Shown piece after piece: positions 30,001-40,735 of a stretch of 64,000 nt of DNA (within the stretch, counting starts at the first letter, position 1; every line of letters begins with the position of its first letter). Source of the stretch: Cylindrotheca closterium (Eukaryota; Bacillariophyta; Bacillariophyceae; Bacillariales; Bacillariaceae). The notes under the pieces are model-generated. The model worked only from the letters and a program-made list of their open reading frames with translations, was not told where the DNA came from and did no database searches. The stretch covers positions 62,001 to 126,000 of the forward strand of contig CAKOGP040001335.1 in the NCBI GenBank assembly GCA_933822405.4, given 5' to 3'. A program made the position numbers and the translations under genes.

Positions 30001-30713
30001 GTAGAAGTGTTATTTTCCGAGACTACATAGACTATTGGGGAAGACAGCCGAGATCACGTCGTCATGCAGTCGATTAATCCCGTTATTATCTTCGTGACGG
30101 CCATGTTTCTCCGTCCATAGCATAATATACCGTATGAAGCCTCCGTCGCGCTTGCGGATAATCTTGGGGAGGCGTCAAGGTAAATTCGGCAATATATATA
30201 TATAAATAATATATCATATGTATTGTGCTGCGTTCATAGTTGATTAGTTTGGTTCTGCATCCACCGCATTTTGAGACATCTCATACGTGAAATCGCAGAT
30301 CCACGTCCACATTCTGGGTAGAATAGTTCCGTCTACTTGCCATTACAACTCGAGGATCCGTGCCTTTTGCCCTCTAGAGGATAACCAGGAGACGGACAAA
30401 TCATATAAAAGTGTAGACTGACAATCGCCTAAACCGTCTTGGTGAAAGATGAAATTGCGCGTCTTGATCGAATGTCAACCACTTAGCTTTTTAGTCCTCT
30501 CGAATTGTTCGAAATAAATAAATAAATTGTGTTCAACATCAACAGGTCCCAAAAGGATGTTGATCGAGTTTTCTCCCGAAGAAAGCGCTTGGGTGCCCTG
30601 GCCATAAGTAACAAGTAGTGCACCCCAATATCCCCTTCGTATTACTTCATAAACCTGCGATATAGCCTTACCTCAAAATTTTGCTTTGTGGCAAATGCAA
30701 AATCGAATTTATC
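29595..30713. other. Intergenic region
   Basis: Starts with the duplicated 3' flank (to about 30000), then unique AT-rich DNA with TATATATATATAAATAATATA near 30194-30214 and AAATAAATAAATAAA at 30512-30526. Nothing gene-like was seen. Confidence 0.5.
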
Positions 30714-31378
30714 ATGTCTCCTCTCATGCATGATGAACCAAATTGCGACCAAGTGGATCGTTTTGTCTACTGTAGTAATGTTGGCAATTCTACACCGTGT
30801 TCGAGCCACAAACGGTTCAGAATCCACTTTACTAGCAGTGTAACTGTTCAGCCCATCATGAACATTGGTGGGTACACACCTGAAGAAGTGAATGCATGTT
30901 GGTACTCTGCGGAAGAGAAGGACCTCGTGTAAGAGTCTCATGCGATGGCCTTGAATCGCATGGAAGCCAGGAAACGTCCCGCGAAGAACTCTTCCTACCG
31001 ACGACTCGAGCAATGGAACCGAAAAACCTCGTCACAAGTTGCTAATACTGTTAATGCTTGTGTTGATGCAGTAATGGACGAACAGGACAGGCAATGGGAC
31101 GAGTCGTCTTCTCCCTTCAGCATTGATTGGGACCGATTTCGAGAAGTGTCCTTGAAAAACCTCAAAATATTCGACAGCTCTTGCTTCCACGATGGCCACG
31201 TTCGACGAACATGAAGCTCTTAAGGCTTATGTGTCCATTGCTATGCAATAAGAACGTCGCAGATCGCTGAGCAATTCCTTCTCTAGCGATACTACGAATT
31301 CGACCAAGGTCCATAACATCAAGAACAAGCACCACAAAATGAAGCCAATCAATCCAGTTCGCCTTGTCCGAAGCAGCT
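30714..31378 (+). pseudogene. RGLE/QW family pseudogene, decayed third copy
   Basis: Starts MSPLMHDEPNC at 30714 and keeps family words: EVNACWYSAEEKDLV, NRMEARKRPAKNSSYRRLEQ and AVMDEQDRQWDE. TAA at 30930-30932 breaks the frame between DLV and ESHAMALNRME. A frameshift occurs at about 31165-31180 (the family Ala-rich helix continues in the +1 frame as ALASTMATFDEHEALKAY), and TAA 31249-31251 follows in the shifted frame. RRLE replaces RGLE. It is more diverged than copies 1 and 2 are from each other, so it is an older copy. The coding trace fades near 31378. Confidence 0.75.
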
Positions 31379-31444
31379 AGAATGAGTGAGTCCTTTAAGA
31401 TCCCCAACACAAAGAAGAGCTTGGAAAGTCTACCCAAGATCACA

Positions 31445-32782
31445 TACGTGGCGTAAATGCACGGACGCTTAAATCAAGAAGATCTTTCTTTCAACCCACA
31501 AACTTGAGGGCTCATGGTGCTTGCTCAAGATTCCAAGGCTGTATCAGCATGGGGTAATAGTACCGGTATAGTATGGTATAGTATGGTATAGTATGGTATA
31601 GTATGGTATAGTATGGTATAGTATGGTATAGTATAGTATGGTATAGTATGGTATAGTACGATACTTGTACGATACTTGTACGATACTTGTACGATACTTG
31701 TACGATACTTGTACGATACTTGTACGATACTTGTACGATACTTGTACGATATACTTGTACGATACTTGTACGATACTTGTACGATACTTGTACGATACTT
31801 GTACGATACTTGTACGATACTTGTACGATACTTGTACGATACGATACTTGTACGATACGATACGATACGATACGATACGATACGATACGATACGATACGA
31901 TACGATACTATACTATACTATACTATACTATACTATACTATACTATACTATACTATACTATACTATACTATACTATACTATACTATACTATACTATACTA
32001 TACTATACTATACTATACTATACTATACTATACCATACTATACCATACTATACCATACTATACCATACTATACCATACTATACCATACTATACCATACTA
32101 TACCATACTATACCATACTATACCATACTGTACCATACTATACCATACTATACCATACTATACCATACTATACCATACTATACCATACTATACCATACTA
32201 TACCATACTATACCATACCATACCATACCATACCATACTATACCACACTACAAGTATCGTACAAGTATCGTACAAGTATCGTACAAGTATCGTACAAGTA
32301 TAGGTACAAGTATAGGTACGTGAATAGTATCGTACCGTATCGTCGTACTGTTCCACTATTTTTATTGTATTCTACAGGTATCGCAGTCCAGCATCGTATC
32401 GTAGGCTGGACAATTTCTCCGAATTTTTTGCAGTTGGCTATTTTTGTCGACACATTGCAATTGTCTTTTGGTCGAAATTTCAAATTCTTTGTCAAATATG
32501 GCGAAAAACATTATTGATGGCGGACGCGGTTCTCTTCAAGACGCGTACCGGTACGTGTACGGTTCATGTGATTTGTGATGCGAAGAGAAAATTTGTTCAC
32601 CATCCAAGCCATGCACATTCAACGTCCCTAAGAAGTCATTAGCCACATTTAAGTCTAGCACCATTACTGAGCACGGAGACGATTCGAAAAATTATTCGAC
32701 ACTCAACATTGGAAAGACAAAATTCCAAAACTGAACAAGTATCATCAATTCATCAACTATCAACTATCAATCTGCAACGACG
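31445..32782. other. Intergenic region dominated by short tandem repeats
   Basis: Contains the 31566-32335 repeat array (separate entry). After it come a TACCGGTA at about 32546 and ordinary AT-rich upstream sequence of the coiled-coil gene. Frames that run through the array are low-complexity artefacts. Confidence 0.6.
31566..32335. repeat. Composite minisatellite of 5-, 10- and 11-bp units
   Basis: Successive blocks on the + strand: GTATGGTATA units (31566-31655), TACGATACTTG 11-mers, about 16-17 (31656-31855), TACGA pentamers (to ~31908), CTATA pentamers, about 25 (to ~32031), CTATACCATA decamers, about 19 (to ~32215), CCATA pentamers (to ~32240), then CAAGTATCGTA 11-mers, about 5, with imperfect ends (32250-32335). 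The CTATACCATA block is the reverse complement of the first block, and the last block is the reverse complement of the 11-mer block. Three + strand frames are open through most of it because the units contain no stop codon. Confidence 0.9.
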
Positions 32783-34567
32783 ATGGACATCCGAAAGCCG
32801 ACCACGATGGTGGGTAAATCTGGCAAGAGGTTTAGTCGTCCTAGCCTGAAAGGGGCCAAGCTCTTAGGATCTAGTGTCAGATCTGCCTTGGGCAGCACTG
32901 CTTCTTTTCGTCTGAAACAAACTGAAACGCAAGGAGAAGACAGTGACACCGACTCTGGCTTTTTTCACGTCGACGAAGATGTACGCAAGTCAGCGATGGA
33001 GATGTTTTGGAGCCAACAACGAAATGTCACCAAATATGGAAAGTCTATCGATGACGAAGAGTTATCGTCGACTGGTTTCAGCGACAGCTTGAGTGGCGAG
33101 AGCGCCCATTCGCTCGTCAAGTCAGCACATACCACGAAAACGGCGGTACATCGTCCCAGCAACAAAGAAATGAATCTTTCCATTCGGAGCACCTTGTCGG
33201 CCAAAACGCTTGATCCGTCCGATCTTCGAAGAGGAAAGTGCAAGACGAAGAAAGTCCAGGCTCCCAAACGAATTGACTTTACTGGGAACATTGTGGATAG
33301 CGATGATGAGGACGATGACGGTGACAATCTCAGTCGCAAGAGCAAGTCTTCGAAAGGCAGCAAGAAGAAGAAGAAATCCAAGAAGAAATCGTTGACCAAG
33401 AAAAGGAAGAAAATGAAGAAAGGAGTCCGTATGTCGATCCCCGATGTATCCGATGATGATGCAGTGGTGGGAGGTTCCTCCTATGAAGATCTCGTTGATG
33501 GCCTGAGGGCATTTGATGGGCTGGTGGCATCAGGCAAGATCGTAGTCCAAGGACGCGAGAGATTGGCATCAGAAGAAGAGACAAAAGTTGAAGATGATCA
33601 CGTAGCTGATCTCATCACCATGCCCAAGCCACCTAGCGTATTTCAACGACAAACAACAAGTGGTACAGCAGCTTCCGCCTTCTCCGCTGACCCATCCATT
33701 ACGCACGTCATGGAGCGAATCGCACTTGAAGATGAAAAATATTCGGACCGACAAGTGCGACTGGAATTGGAGCAGGAGGTAAAGGAGCTATTGGAGGAGA
33801 ATGACGATCTCCATGCTGACTTGGACGACGAGTATCGACGAAATGAAAAATTGCAAGCCGAGCTGAAACGAATGGAAACAAAGCTTCAGACTACTCAGTT
33901 GCAGCCGCTCAAGCAAGATGACATGGAACTCCTCCACGAAGAAATTCAATGTCTTCAAGAGGAATTGAACTACGAACGGGAAGCATCGGAAAAACTTTCG
34001 AGGGAGAGTCGATCCGAAATTGTTGAACTCCAACAAACCGTGGATAATCTGCGAGAGGAGGTCTCGTTGGCCTCCATATCCTTTAGTAAGTCCTTCGACA
34101 AATCGGGGCTCAACATCTCTATCCATTCCGATACTGGCAAATCGATTGACCGGTTGCAAGGGGAATTGCTCATCGCGAATGGTAAAGTCGAAAGCTTGGA
34201 GAAAGTTCGAATGGAACAACAACTCGAAGTTCGTAAGCTTCGGCATTTGCTTGATAGATTCAAGGAGAACACTGGAGTCAAGGAATTGGAAGAGAAGCTC
34301 GAGGCATCCGAGAAGGAGGGTGTTAGACTTCGATTGGAATTGGAACATGTTGAAAAGGACTGGGAAGAAAAAATGCGCAGCAAGGAGCAGACTATCGATT
34401 ACTTTATGAAAGAAGTGGCGGCCCTCAAGTTGATCCAACCCTCGCGTACTTTGACACAGACAGAGGTACAAGATGTCTTGCGGGTAGGCCCCGAGGAACT
34501 TGCCACTGACACGACGACGCAGACAAAGCGTTTCAGTTGGCTACGGGGTAGTCGAAGAGAGATTTAG
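32783..34567 (+). CDS. Coiled-coil protein of unknown function
   Basis: 594 aa, intronless. The N-terminal ~45 residues are basic and Ser/Gly-rich (KSGKRFSRPSLKGAKLLG). A Lys-rich cluster (KKKKKSKKKSLTKKRKKMKK) at ~195-215 is a strong nuclear or nucleolar-type signal, preceded by an acidic DSDDEDDDGD patch. From ~315 to ~560 the sequence is a nearly continuous heptad-rich coiled coil (for example LEQEVKELLEENDDLHADLD and LQEELNYEREASEKLSRESR). The C-terminus ends SWLRGSRREI. No enzyme domain is visible. It looks like a structural or scaffold protein. Confidence 0.72.
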   Translation: MDIRKPTTMVGKSGKRFSRPSLKGAKLLGSSVRSALGSTASFRLKQTETQGEDSDTDSGFFHVDEDVRKSAMEMFWSQQRNVTKYGKSIDDEELSSTGFSDSLSGESAHSLVKSAHTTKTAVHRPSNKEMNLSIRSTLSAKTLDPSDLRRGKCKTKKVQAPKRIDFTGNIVDSDDEDDDGDNLSRKSKSSKGSKKKKKSKKKSLTKKRKKMKKGVRMSIPDVSDDDAVVGGSSYEDLVDGLRAFDGLVASGKIVVQGRERLASEEETKVEDDHVADLITMPKPPSVFQRQTTSGTAASAFSADPSITHVMERIALEDEKYSDRQVRLELEQEVKELLEENDDLHADLDDEYRRNEKLQAELKRMETKLQTTQLQPLKQDDMELLHEEIQCLQEELNYEREASEKLSRESRSEIVELQQTVDNLREEVSLASISFSKSFDKSGLNISIHSDTGKSIDRLQGELLIANGKVESLEKVRMEQQLEVRKLRHLLDRFKENTGVKELEEKLEASEKEGVRLRLELEHVEKDWEEKMRSKEQTIDYFMKEVAALKLIQPSRTLTQTEVQDVLRVGPEELATDTTTQTKRFSWLRGSRREI

Positions 34568-34751
34568 TGGTTTGTATTGTTTGTGTAATGTGAACTAGTG
34601 CTGTTATTTACATTTTTTAATGTTGTGGTAGCCTTGTCTATTTAGACAGCATAAAATGCTTCCGACCTAATAGTCATCGAGTTGTACACGCCTACGGTTA
34701 CGCGTGGAAGTTCAGCATGTGAAATTCGGGCGTCACACATTTGAAAACCGC

Positions 34752-35432
34752 ATGATGAAACGCACTCTCATCATCGCCACTTGCATGGCCGCGACTGCAA
34801 CAGCCTTTGAATTTCCCCAATTCCCATTTGCTCCCGCAGCTCCAAAGGCGTCCCCGCAAGTCCTACTACAAGAACTCGATTCGCTCATTCAACAGAGTCC
34901 CAAAAATGGATTGAACACGCCGGGGGATATATCGGAACAAATATTGGATGTTTGCCGTCAATTGGAGAAGCAAAACCCAACCAGGGCACCAGTGAAGAAT
35001 TCCAAGATGATGTCTGGCTTTTGGCGAATGGAGTGGACAAACTTCGCTCCTGCAGCGCCTAGCAGCGGGAAGCTAGGACCCTTCGTCGGTGACGTCTACC
35101 AAGATGTGGATCTCAATGATAAACAAAAAGCCAGGAATATCTTGCGAGTCAACTTTCCTCCCATTTGCGGGGAATTAGTAGCAAGTACGAATGTAGTTGA
35201 TGATTCAACGCTAGCTATTACATTTCAGACTGTTGGAAACAAAATTGGTGGTATGATACCACTTGGACCGAAGATTGATTTCGAAGGCCGCGAAACACGT
35301 CTATGGGAGCACGCCTACCTGGATGATGAATACCGCATTCTTTATGCTCGTAGGCAAGAAGAGGAAGAGAGTCGAGGTTTCTTGTATGTTATGAAAAGGG
35401 CTGATGATGAAAGGTTTGAAACTGGTGTTTGA
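34752..35432 (+). CDS. Plastid lipid-associated protein (fibrillin/PAP family)
   Basis: 226 aa from ATG 34752 (MMKRTLIIATCMAATATAFE); the frame is open 48 nt upstream but the signal peptide begins here. The TAFEF site after the hydrophobic stretch is a diatom-style plastid cleavage site. The mature part has an N-terminal helical segment (LLQELDSLIQQ, ISEQILDVCRQLEKQNPTR) followed by the PAP/fibrillin barrel: MMSGFWRMEWTNFAPAAP, LGPFVGDVYQDVDL and the closing RILYARRQEEE, then RGFLYVMKR. Fibrillins are lipocalin-like and coat plastoglobules or thylakoid margins, binding lipids or quinones. It converges with the PS-rich membrane protein gene at 35583. Confidence 0.82.
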   Translation: MMKRTLIIATCMAATATAFEFPQFPFAPAAPKASPQVLLQELDSLIQQSPKNGLNTPGDISEQILDVCRQLEKQNPTRAPVKNSKMMSGFWRMEWTNFAPAAPSSGKLGPFVGDVYQDVDLNDKQKARNILRVNFPPICGELVASTNVVDDSTLAITFQTVGNKIGGMIPLGPKIDFEGRETRLWEHAYLDDEYRILYARRQEEEESRGFLYVMKRADDERFETGV

Positions 35433-35582
35433 GGTAGCGGGTTAACAACCAACTCCTACTCCAACTCTTGTATTGTCATAGAGAACCCAAACACACTGTA
35501 AAATAATTAAAATATAAAATACATTCAGAGGGTAAGGATGTGGCACCTGGATTAAGGATTTGACATATCCAGTTGGTCCGAC

Positions 35583-37621
35583 TTACGGTGGTGAAGAATG
35601 AGGTCGAGCCAAACCTAGCATCTCTTGACTAGACGAATACTCGTGATGGGCAGCTTCTTCCTCTTCGTCGGGAATATGCATTGGTGATAGCGCACCAACA
35701 TTTGTCCCAGGTCTGTAATGATAGAAACATATTCGTGTTAGAGTGTATGGTCACTTCATTGCACATATTGAAACAGCATTATCACTCACAAAAAGGTTTC
35801 GGCAACGTCCGCTATAGAGGGAAGAGTTGGAGGATCAATGACAAAACCATCACTACCTGTATCTGATGCAAGTCCACCATCACTGTCTGTCACAGTAATT
35901 TCAGATTCGTCCCGAACACGGCCAAACACACCTGTTCGCATTGAAATAGGAGCAACGTTGGTGTTCCGAGATTGGAGTCGCCCATGATGACTACCTGTCG
36001 CAAGAGACATTCGATCAATTGTAGATCCACCATCGGCACTCAGCATAGCAGCGGTGGGCATGGTACTACTGTCGTACCGAGGAGGTGTGCGTGGTTGAGT
36101 ATTTGTCCATCCCTGAGAGCCAAAGGTTCCATCTCGGCCACCACTCCTCCATCCCTGCGAATCGTGCACCCGTCCTTCACGGTCGCCATTCATCCTTTCA
36201 GACTCTTGTACTCCCTCGCGAATAGGCGATGCCGGTTGCGGGGGTTGTTGACTTTGCCGTCGAAAGCCCCACTTTTCCTTCTTGTCCCAAAACAAGAATC
36301 CGACAACGGCGCAGGCCCCCAAAACAATGGATACTGCTAGTGCAGCCAGTCCACCAGAGGAAATTCCTGTATCATCCGCAGGTGCAGGAGCCTGGGTGCC
36401 ATTTCCTTTCCCAACAACGACCGATCGCAAGGCAATCAAGTTGTCAAAATCCCACGTTGTGAGTAGTTGAATGACATAGTCCTGGGTATTCTCGACAAAC
36501 GGAGCTACAAACAAGACCTCGTCATTCTCAGTCTCTCTAAATTTTCCCAACACCAATGTTTGTTCATACTCAATCTCTAATCGTCCATCTTCTGGTTGGT
36601 AGCTTTGCTCCAGGAAGACAGTAGTAACGTTGGTAACATTGACAGGTATCACTCCCCGATCAATCTCATTAAATTTTTGATAGAATCGCAGAACATGGTC
36701 ACTGGTCATATTCTCCCACTCTTCTTGCTGTATGTCACTCAGCCTCGCTGGAAACCCAACCAGTACCATTGTGACACTGGGTGCGACCACTGGAAAAACA
36801 CTGAGTGTTGGGAACATTGTAGGAATAGTCGACGGTTGCAATGAGGGGGAAAGCGAAGGAATTTGCGACGGTGTACCCGAAGGACTCTGAGTAGGTGGGA
36901 GTGGGGTTGGCATTATCGAAGGGCTCGCTGTTGGATAGAGTGTCGGGGATATGGAAGGTAGGTTTGTTGGCTCTCGAGTCGTAGTTGGCTGTGCGCTTAT
37001 GGAAGGCATCAGCGATGGCCGTAATGAAACTGTAGGGAAATTTGTTGGTTCAAAGGAAGGCTGTGCGGAAGGCCCGATCGAACCAGTGGGAGTGTTTGAC
37101 GGTGAAGGTGTCGGCAACGACGACGGTTCCACCGAAGGCATAGTGGTTGGGGATTTTGTGGGTCGCATTGTAGGTGTTTTGGAAGGCATTACACTGGGTG
37201 AATAAGACGGTCTCTGGGAAAGAGAGGGCTGCAATGATAATGATGGATACTGCGAAGGGGATAGAGAGGTCGACGGCTGTTCACTAGGGCTTGTAGAAGG
37301 CGGCTCGGAAGGTGCTTCACTGAAAATAGTTGGAAAATTACTTGGGGACGTGGAAGGTATCCCTGTTGGACTAGTCGGCGCGGGTGTCAAAATCAAGGTC
37401 GGCAGAATCGTTTGCCGTAAAGATATTCCATCATCGTCGTCAATTACCTGGAGCTCACGCTGCAGGAGCCTCAAGCGCTCTGGATCTTCGTGTTGTTCAT
37501 CCTTAGGTACCACGTCCACCTCAATGTAACAGACAATGAAGCATAATATCACAAGGGATAATATCCAGACCCTATGGTGCATAAATCGAATAGAGGATCT
37601 TGGCCTCCTCATTATCTGCAA
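35583..37621 (-). CDS. Single-pass surface protein with Pro/Ser/Thr-rich stalk
   Basis: Two exons: 37621-35790 and 35712-35583, joined over a 77-nt intron (donor GTGAGT, acceptor TTACAG), 653 aa. An N-terminal signal anchor (residues ~16-37) precedes a ~200-residue stalk of PS/PT repeats (80-280, for example SPSEQPSTSLSPSQYPS), likely O-glycosylated. A folded ectodomain (~280-405) contains three N-glycosylation sequons around VNVTNVTTV and ENMT. A second helix (423-445) is followed by a cytosolic tail of ~200 residues ending HSSPP. Exon 2 adds the acidic IPDEEEEAAHHEYSS. Its stop lies inside a GTAAGT, so a further exon from 35495 (acceptor TTTTACAG) is possible. No enzyme motif was seen. It is comparable in plan to the proteins at 43933, 45766 and 48679. 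Confidence 0.75.
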
Positions 37622-37896
37622 AGCGGACTAGCAGACTCTTTAATGAACACAAACCGTCAAGATTTTTAATATTGATGGTCAAGTTGAAATTTTGGACTTC
37701 GTCACGTAGTTTGACTCTGCTGATTTGACTTTGGAGGAACTTCGAAACTGGGTTTGCTCGCCACAAAAATCGCGCAACGGCAAACACAAGCAAGACGGCA
37801 TTGCAAGCTAGAATCTTCTATTTTGTGTCTAGAGTAGAAGGTATTAAAATATTTCATTCGTACCGTGGGCAGTATTTTTAAAATAAATCTTCTCGC
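37622..37896. other. Short intergenic gap
   Basis: Upstream of the surface protein gene (minus) and downstream of the pseudouridine synthase gene (minus). No feature was seen. Confidence 0.4.
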
Positions 37897-38889
37897 TTAT
37901 GATATCTTTTTCAGTCCTGGACTTGCAGCATCCAATAAGTTGGGCAGATCACAATGTTTCTGCATCAGAACACTCAACACTGAGTCCAATTCGCTTTTTC
38001 CTGCAAGTGATTCAAATGGTGGCGGATTCCAAAGGTTGACCTCCGCTTCACCAGCAATGGAAGGAATCGAAATTCCAGAAGCATGCAAATACGTCCTTTC
38101 TGACACGATATCGTCCTGCCCATCTTTGTATATTGGATCTCCCAGTAATGCTAGTCCCACTGACTTTGCAGCAACTCGTAGCTGATGTGTCCGCCCTGTG
38201 AAGGGCCGAAACAGGATGCAAGTAAATTTTCTGGTTGAATCGTCATCGTCTTGTACTTGATCACTCTCGTACTTGGGGGATAACTTGGCCGTAAAGAATC
38301 GAGTCTTTGCAAAGTTTTCTTTGTCTTTTGGGTCCCGAATTAGTTTCCAGGACTTGTTACGACTCCGCGACATCCCACCCTTCACCCAGCCTTGTCTCTT
38401 TTTCGGTTTCAATTTTGCGGAGACCCCCACGTAAATCTTCTGTATCTTGCCTTCCGCAAAGGCAGTCGCAAGATGAGAAGCCATCTCGGCATCCTTGGCA
38501 AATATCAATATACCCGATGTTACTTTGTCCAATCGATGGACACCCCACAGCCGCTTTTGCTGTTGGTGTCGAACAACAGTGACAACCCCCGGTGCGTCGG
38601 CTTCGTCGTTATGGTGCGATATTCCGGACGGCTTATCCACAATCAGGATACGATCCGATTCATATAAAATTGAGATATCGGGTATATTGTCGGGAAGATC
38701 TATTGAAAATGCACTAATTTCATCAGAAGATTTGGTTGCTTGCAACGAAGCGTGGTATTTATTCACTCCAAAACTGTTTTGCAAGAACAGATTCTGTCTT
38801 AACTTCGCCCCATTGGAAACAAAGGCACCAACTTCTTTATGTAAGCCGAAAAGTATTATTATCGACTGCCAAAACCGAACGAGAGACAT
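37897..38889 (-). CDS. RluA-type RNA pseudouridine synthase, probably organellar
   Basis: 330 aa, intronless. The catalytic motif HRLDKVTSG has the nucleophilic Asp121. Family landmarks on either side include ILYESDRILIVDKPSGISHH (~74-93) and the C-terminal RPFTGRTHQLRVAAKSVG with LLGDPIYKD. These enzymes turn uridine into pseudouridine in rRNA or tRNA. The first ~25 residues are hydrophobic and end in VGAFVSN, similar to the diatom plastid cleavage site, so plastid import is plausible. There is no S4 domain, as in RluA/RluC-like single-domain members. A divergent pair with UTP5 (gap 271 nt). Confidence 0.85.
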   Translation of the reverse strand: MSLVRFWQSIIILFGLHKEVGAFVSNGAKLRQNLFLQNSFGVNKYHASLQATKSSDEISAFSIDLPDNIPDISILYESDRILIVDKPSGISHHNDEADAPGVVTVVRHQQQKRLWGVHRLDKVTSGILIFAKDAEMASHLATAFAEGKIQKIYVGVSAKLKPKKRQGWVKGGMSRSRNKSWKLIRDPKDKENFAKTRFFTAKLSPKYESDQVQDDDDSTRKFTCILFRPFTGRTHQLRVAAKSVGLALLGDPIYKDGQDDIVSERTYLHASGISIPSIAGEAEVNLWNPPPFESLAGKSELDSVLSVLMQKHCDLPNLLDAASPGLKKIS

Positions 38890-39160
38890 TTCCCATCCTG
38901 CTCCCTGATTTCGGTTTGAGGCTCTCAGCTTTTGTGTTGTAAAATGAATAATGGCAGTTGTGTGGAGTGTTGTGGAGTGTTGTTGAGTGTTGGTGTCAGG
39001 AGTCAGGAGTGTAAGGGGAAATGGGCGCCGTCTGGTGTCATCCGTACGACGTCTGGTGTCATCCGTCTTCAGTTGCCATCACCAACGAAAAAAGAGAACG
39101 AAACAGTGATCGGGTGAAACCTCACTCTACAGTAGAGTCTTTGAGGATCAGTCAACAAAT

Positions 39161-40735
39161 ATGACACAAGCAACAATGCATTCTGCCCTCTCGTCTGATG
39201 GTAGCCTTGCAGCTATAGTGTCACCTGCTGCAACTAGTCGGCTGATGATTCAAGTCTATCAATTGTCATCTTCATCTTGTTCCTTAAATATGACATTGAC
39301 CCACTCATCACCAAATCCATTGAAAGATTTGGCTTTTTGTGGGAACGCCATGGTTGTGGGACTTTTGGGAACTTCAGAAATTGTTGTCTGGGACTTGGAG
39401 CGTGGGGTTGTTGCGAATAAAATGATGTCCTCGTCGGAAGATCAAAACTTTCTCGCATTGTCAGGCGACTCGGATGGAGAAAAGTTTTCAATTCTGACAC
39501 AGCACTCTCAAAAACTCTACGTCTACGAGTATCTTGCTTCAAGCAGTAAATTGACACGAAAGGTGAAGAGCGGCAAATTTGAGGGGGATATGAAAGACGC
39601 CTACATGGCACTATCAAAGAAGCGGATTGTTGTACAAACATCAGGTGGTGCTCGTGTGATGGATCGAGCGACTGGAAAGAAGGAGGGAAAGATCAAATCC
39701 AAAAACTTTGCTCGCATCTTTGTCTGTCCATCAGATGAAAACTTGCTGGTTGGTGTCGAAAACTCTGGATCCGTCGCCGTGTACAACCTTTCTACAATGA
39801 AGAAGGTCGTCAGTATTCCTCAAGTATTCTCCTCGAGCACAAGTCCATTGCAGATGATCAAGAGTAGCAATGGGAAACACACGCTCCTTGCTGATCATAC
39901 GCTACATACGATCACTGGTTCGACCGCTAAAAAGTTGACTCAAGCGACATCGGCTCGTCCAATTGCAATGTTCTTGATCCGAGACCAACTTCTTGCTTTG
40001 ATTCATCAACCTACTGGAGGATGCAGTGCCGAATGGGTCGCCTTGGAAGACGAAGACTTACCATCCATTATCAAACTCGACGAAGAAAACGAATCAAAGA
40101 CGGAAAGTAAGAGTGCTACAAAGCGCAAGGCGCCTTCTGAAGCCAAGATTCTGGGGCCTGGACAAGCCGGAATGGAGATTGTACCTCCGTCCAAGAAGCC
40201 AAAGGCATCAAGTGTAGATGAGGATGAAAACGAGAGGACAGAAGAAGATGAGTTGAAAGAAATGTCCATTGCCGAACGATTACAGCAAATGAGTCGAGCG
40301 ATGGAAGAGGAAGACGAGGACAACGACGATGATGATGACGAAGATGACGAAGAAACGCCACCAACAACCTTCAAGCCAAAGACAGCAACGACAGAATCTC
40401 TGAAACAGTTACTCTCTCAAGCATTGCAGTCAGGGGATGATAATCTTTTGGAATTGGCTTTGGGCGTACGAGACGTTCAAGTAATTTCGACTACCATGAA
40501 GGAGCTCGAGCCTGCTCACATTGTTCTTTTGGTGAGCAAGCTGACCTCCAGATTAGCGTCCACACCACTAAGAGCCGAACAGCTGTCGACATGGCTTTCG
40601 TACTGTCTAAAGACGGGACGATTCCAGCCTCAAAACTTGTCAGCGTTGCGAAACTTGCTGTTCGAGAGAATAGAAAGCTTCTCCGACTTGCTGCGACTGG
40701 AAGGAAGGTTAGCGATGATGCGCGACATTGAATAA
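39161..40735 (+). CDS. UTP5: U3 snoRNP subunit UTP5/WDR43 (WD40 plus Utp12 domain)
   Basis: 524 aa. The N-terminal propeller (~1-300) has WD40-style segments (EIVVWDLERG, KLYVYEYL, GSVAVYNLSTMKKV). It is followed by a charged linker with an acidic run (EDEDNDDDDDEDDEE, ~380) and a C-terminal Utp12 domain (~410-520: SLKQLLSQALQSGDDNLLEL, ISTTMKELEPAHIVLLVSKL, WLSYCLKTG). The UTP5/WDR43 subunit belongs to the t-UTP/UtpA complex, which starts small-subunit processome assembly on the 5' ETS of pre-rRNA. The location is nucleolar. The start Met has a second Met at position 6. It is convergent with the kinase at 40844. Confidence 0.85.
   Translation: MTQATMHSALSSDGSLAAIVSPAATSRLMIQVYQLSSSSCSLNMTLTHSSPNPLKDLAFCGNAMVVGLLGTSEIVVWDLERGVVANKMMSSSEDQNFLALSGDSDGEKFSILTQHSQKLYVYEYLASSSKLTRKVKSGKFEGDMKDAYMALSKKRIVVQTSGGARVMDRATGKKEGKIKSKNFARIFVCPSDENLLVGVENSGSVAVYNLSTMKKVVSIPQVFSSSTSPLQMIKSSNGKHTLLADHTLHTITGSTAKKLTQATSARPIAMFLIRDQLLALIHQPTGGCSAEWVALEDEDLPSIIKLDEENESKTESKSATKRKAPSEAKILGPGQAGMEIVPPSKKPKASSVDEDENERTEEDELKEMSIAERLQQMSRAMEEEDEDNDDDDDEDDEETPPTTFKPKTATTESLKQLLSQALQSGDDNLLELALGVRDVQVISTTMKELEPAHIVLLVSKLTSRLASTPLRAEQLSTWLSYCLKTGRFQPQNLSALRNLLFERIESFSDLLRLEGRLAMMRDIE

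Noticed and set aside
31665..32517. Three overlapping + strand frames of 212-276 codons (YTILYYTILYHTIP type)
   Set aside because: They are translations of 5-, 10- and 11-bp tandem repeats without stop codons; all three frames are open, so no coding signal exists.
33788..34471. 227-codon minus frame
   Set aside because: Antisense to the coiled-coil gene; its hydrophobic look comes from Lys/Glu-rich codons read backwards.
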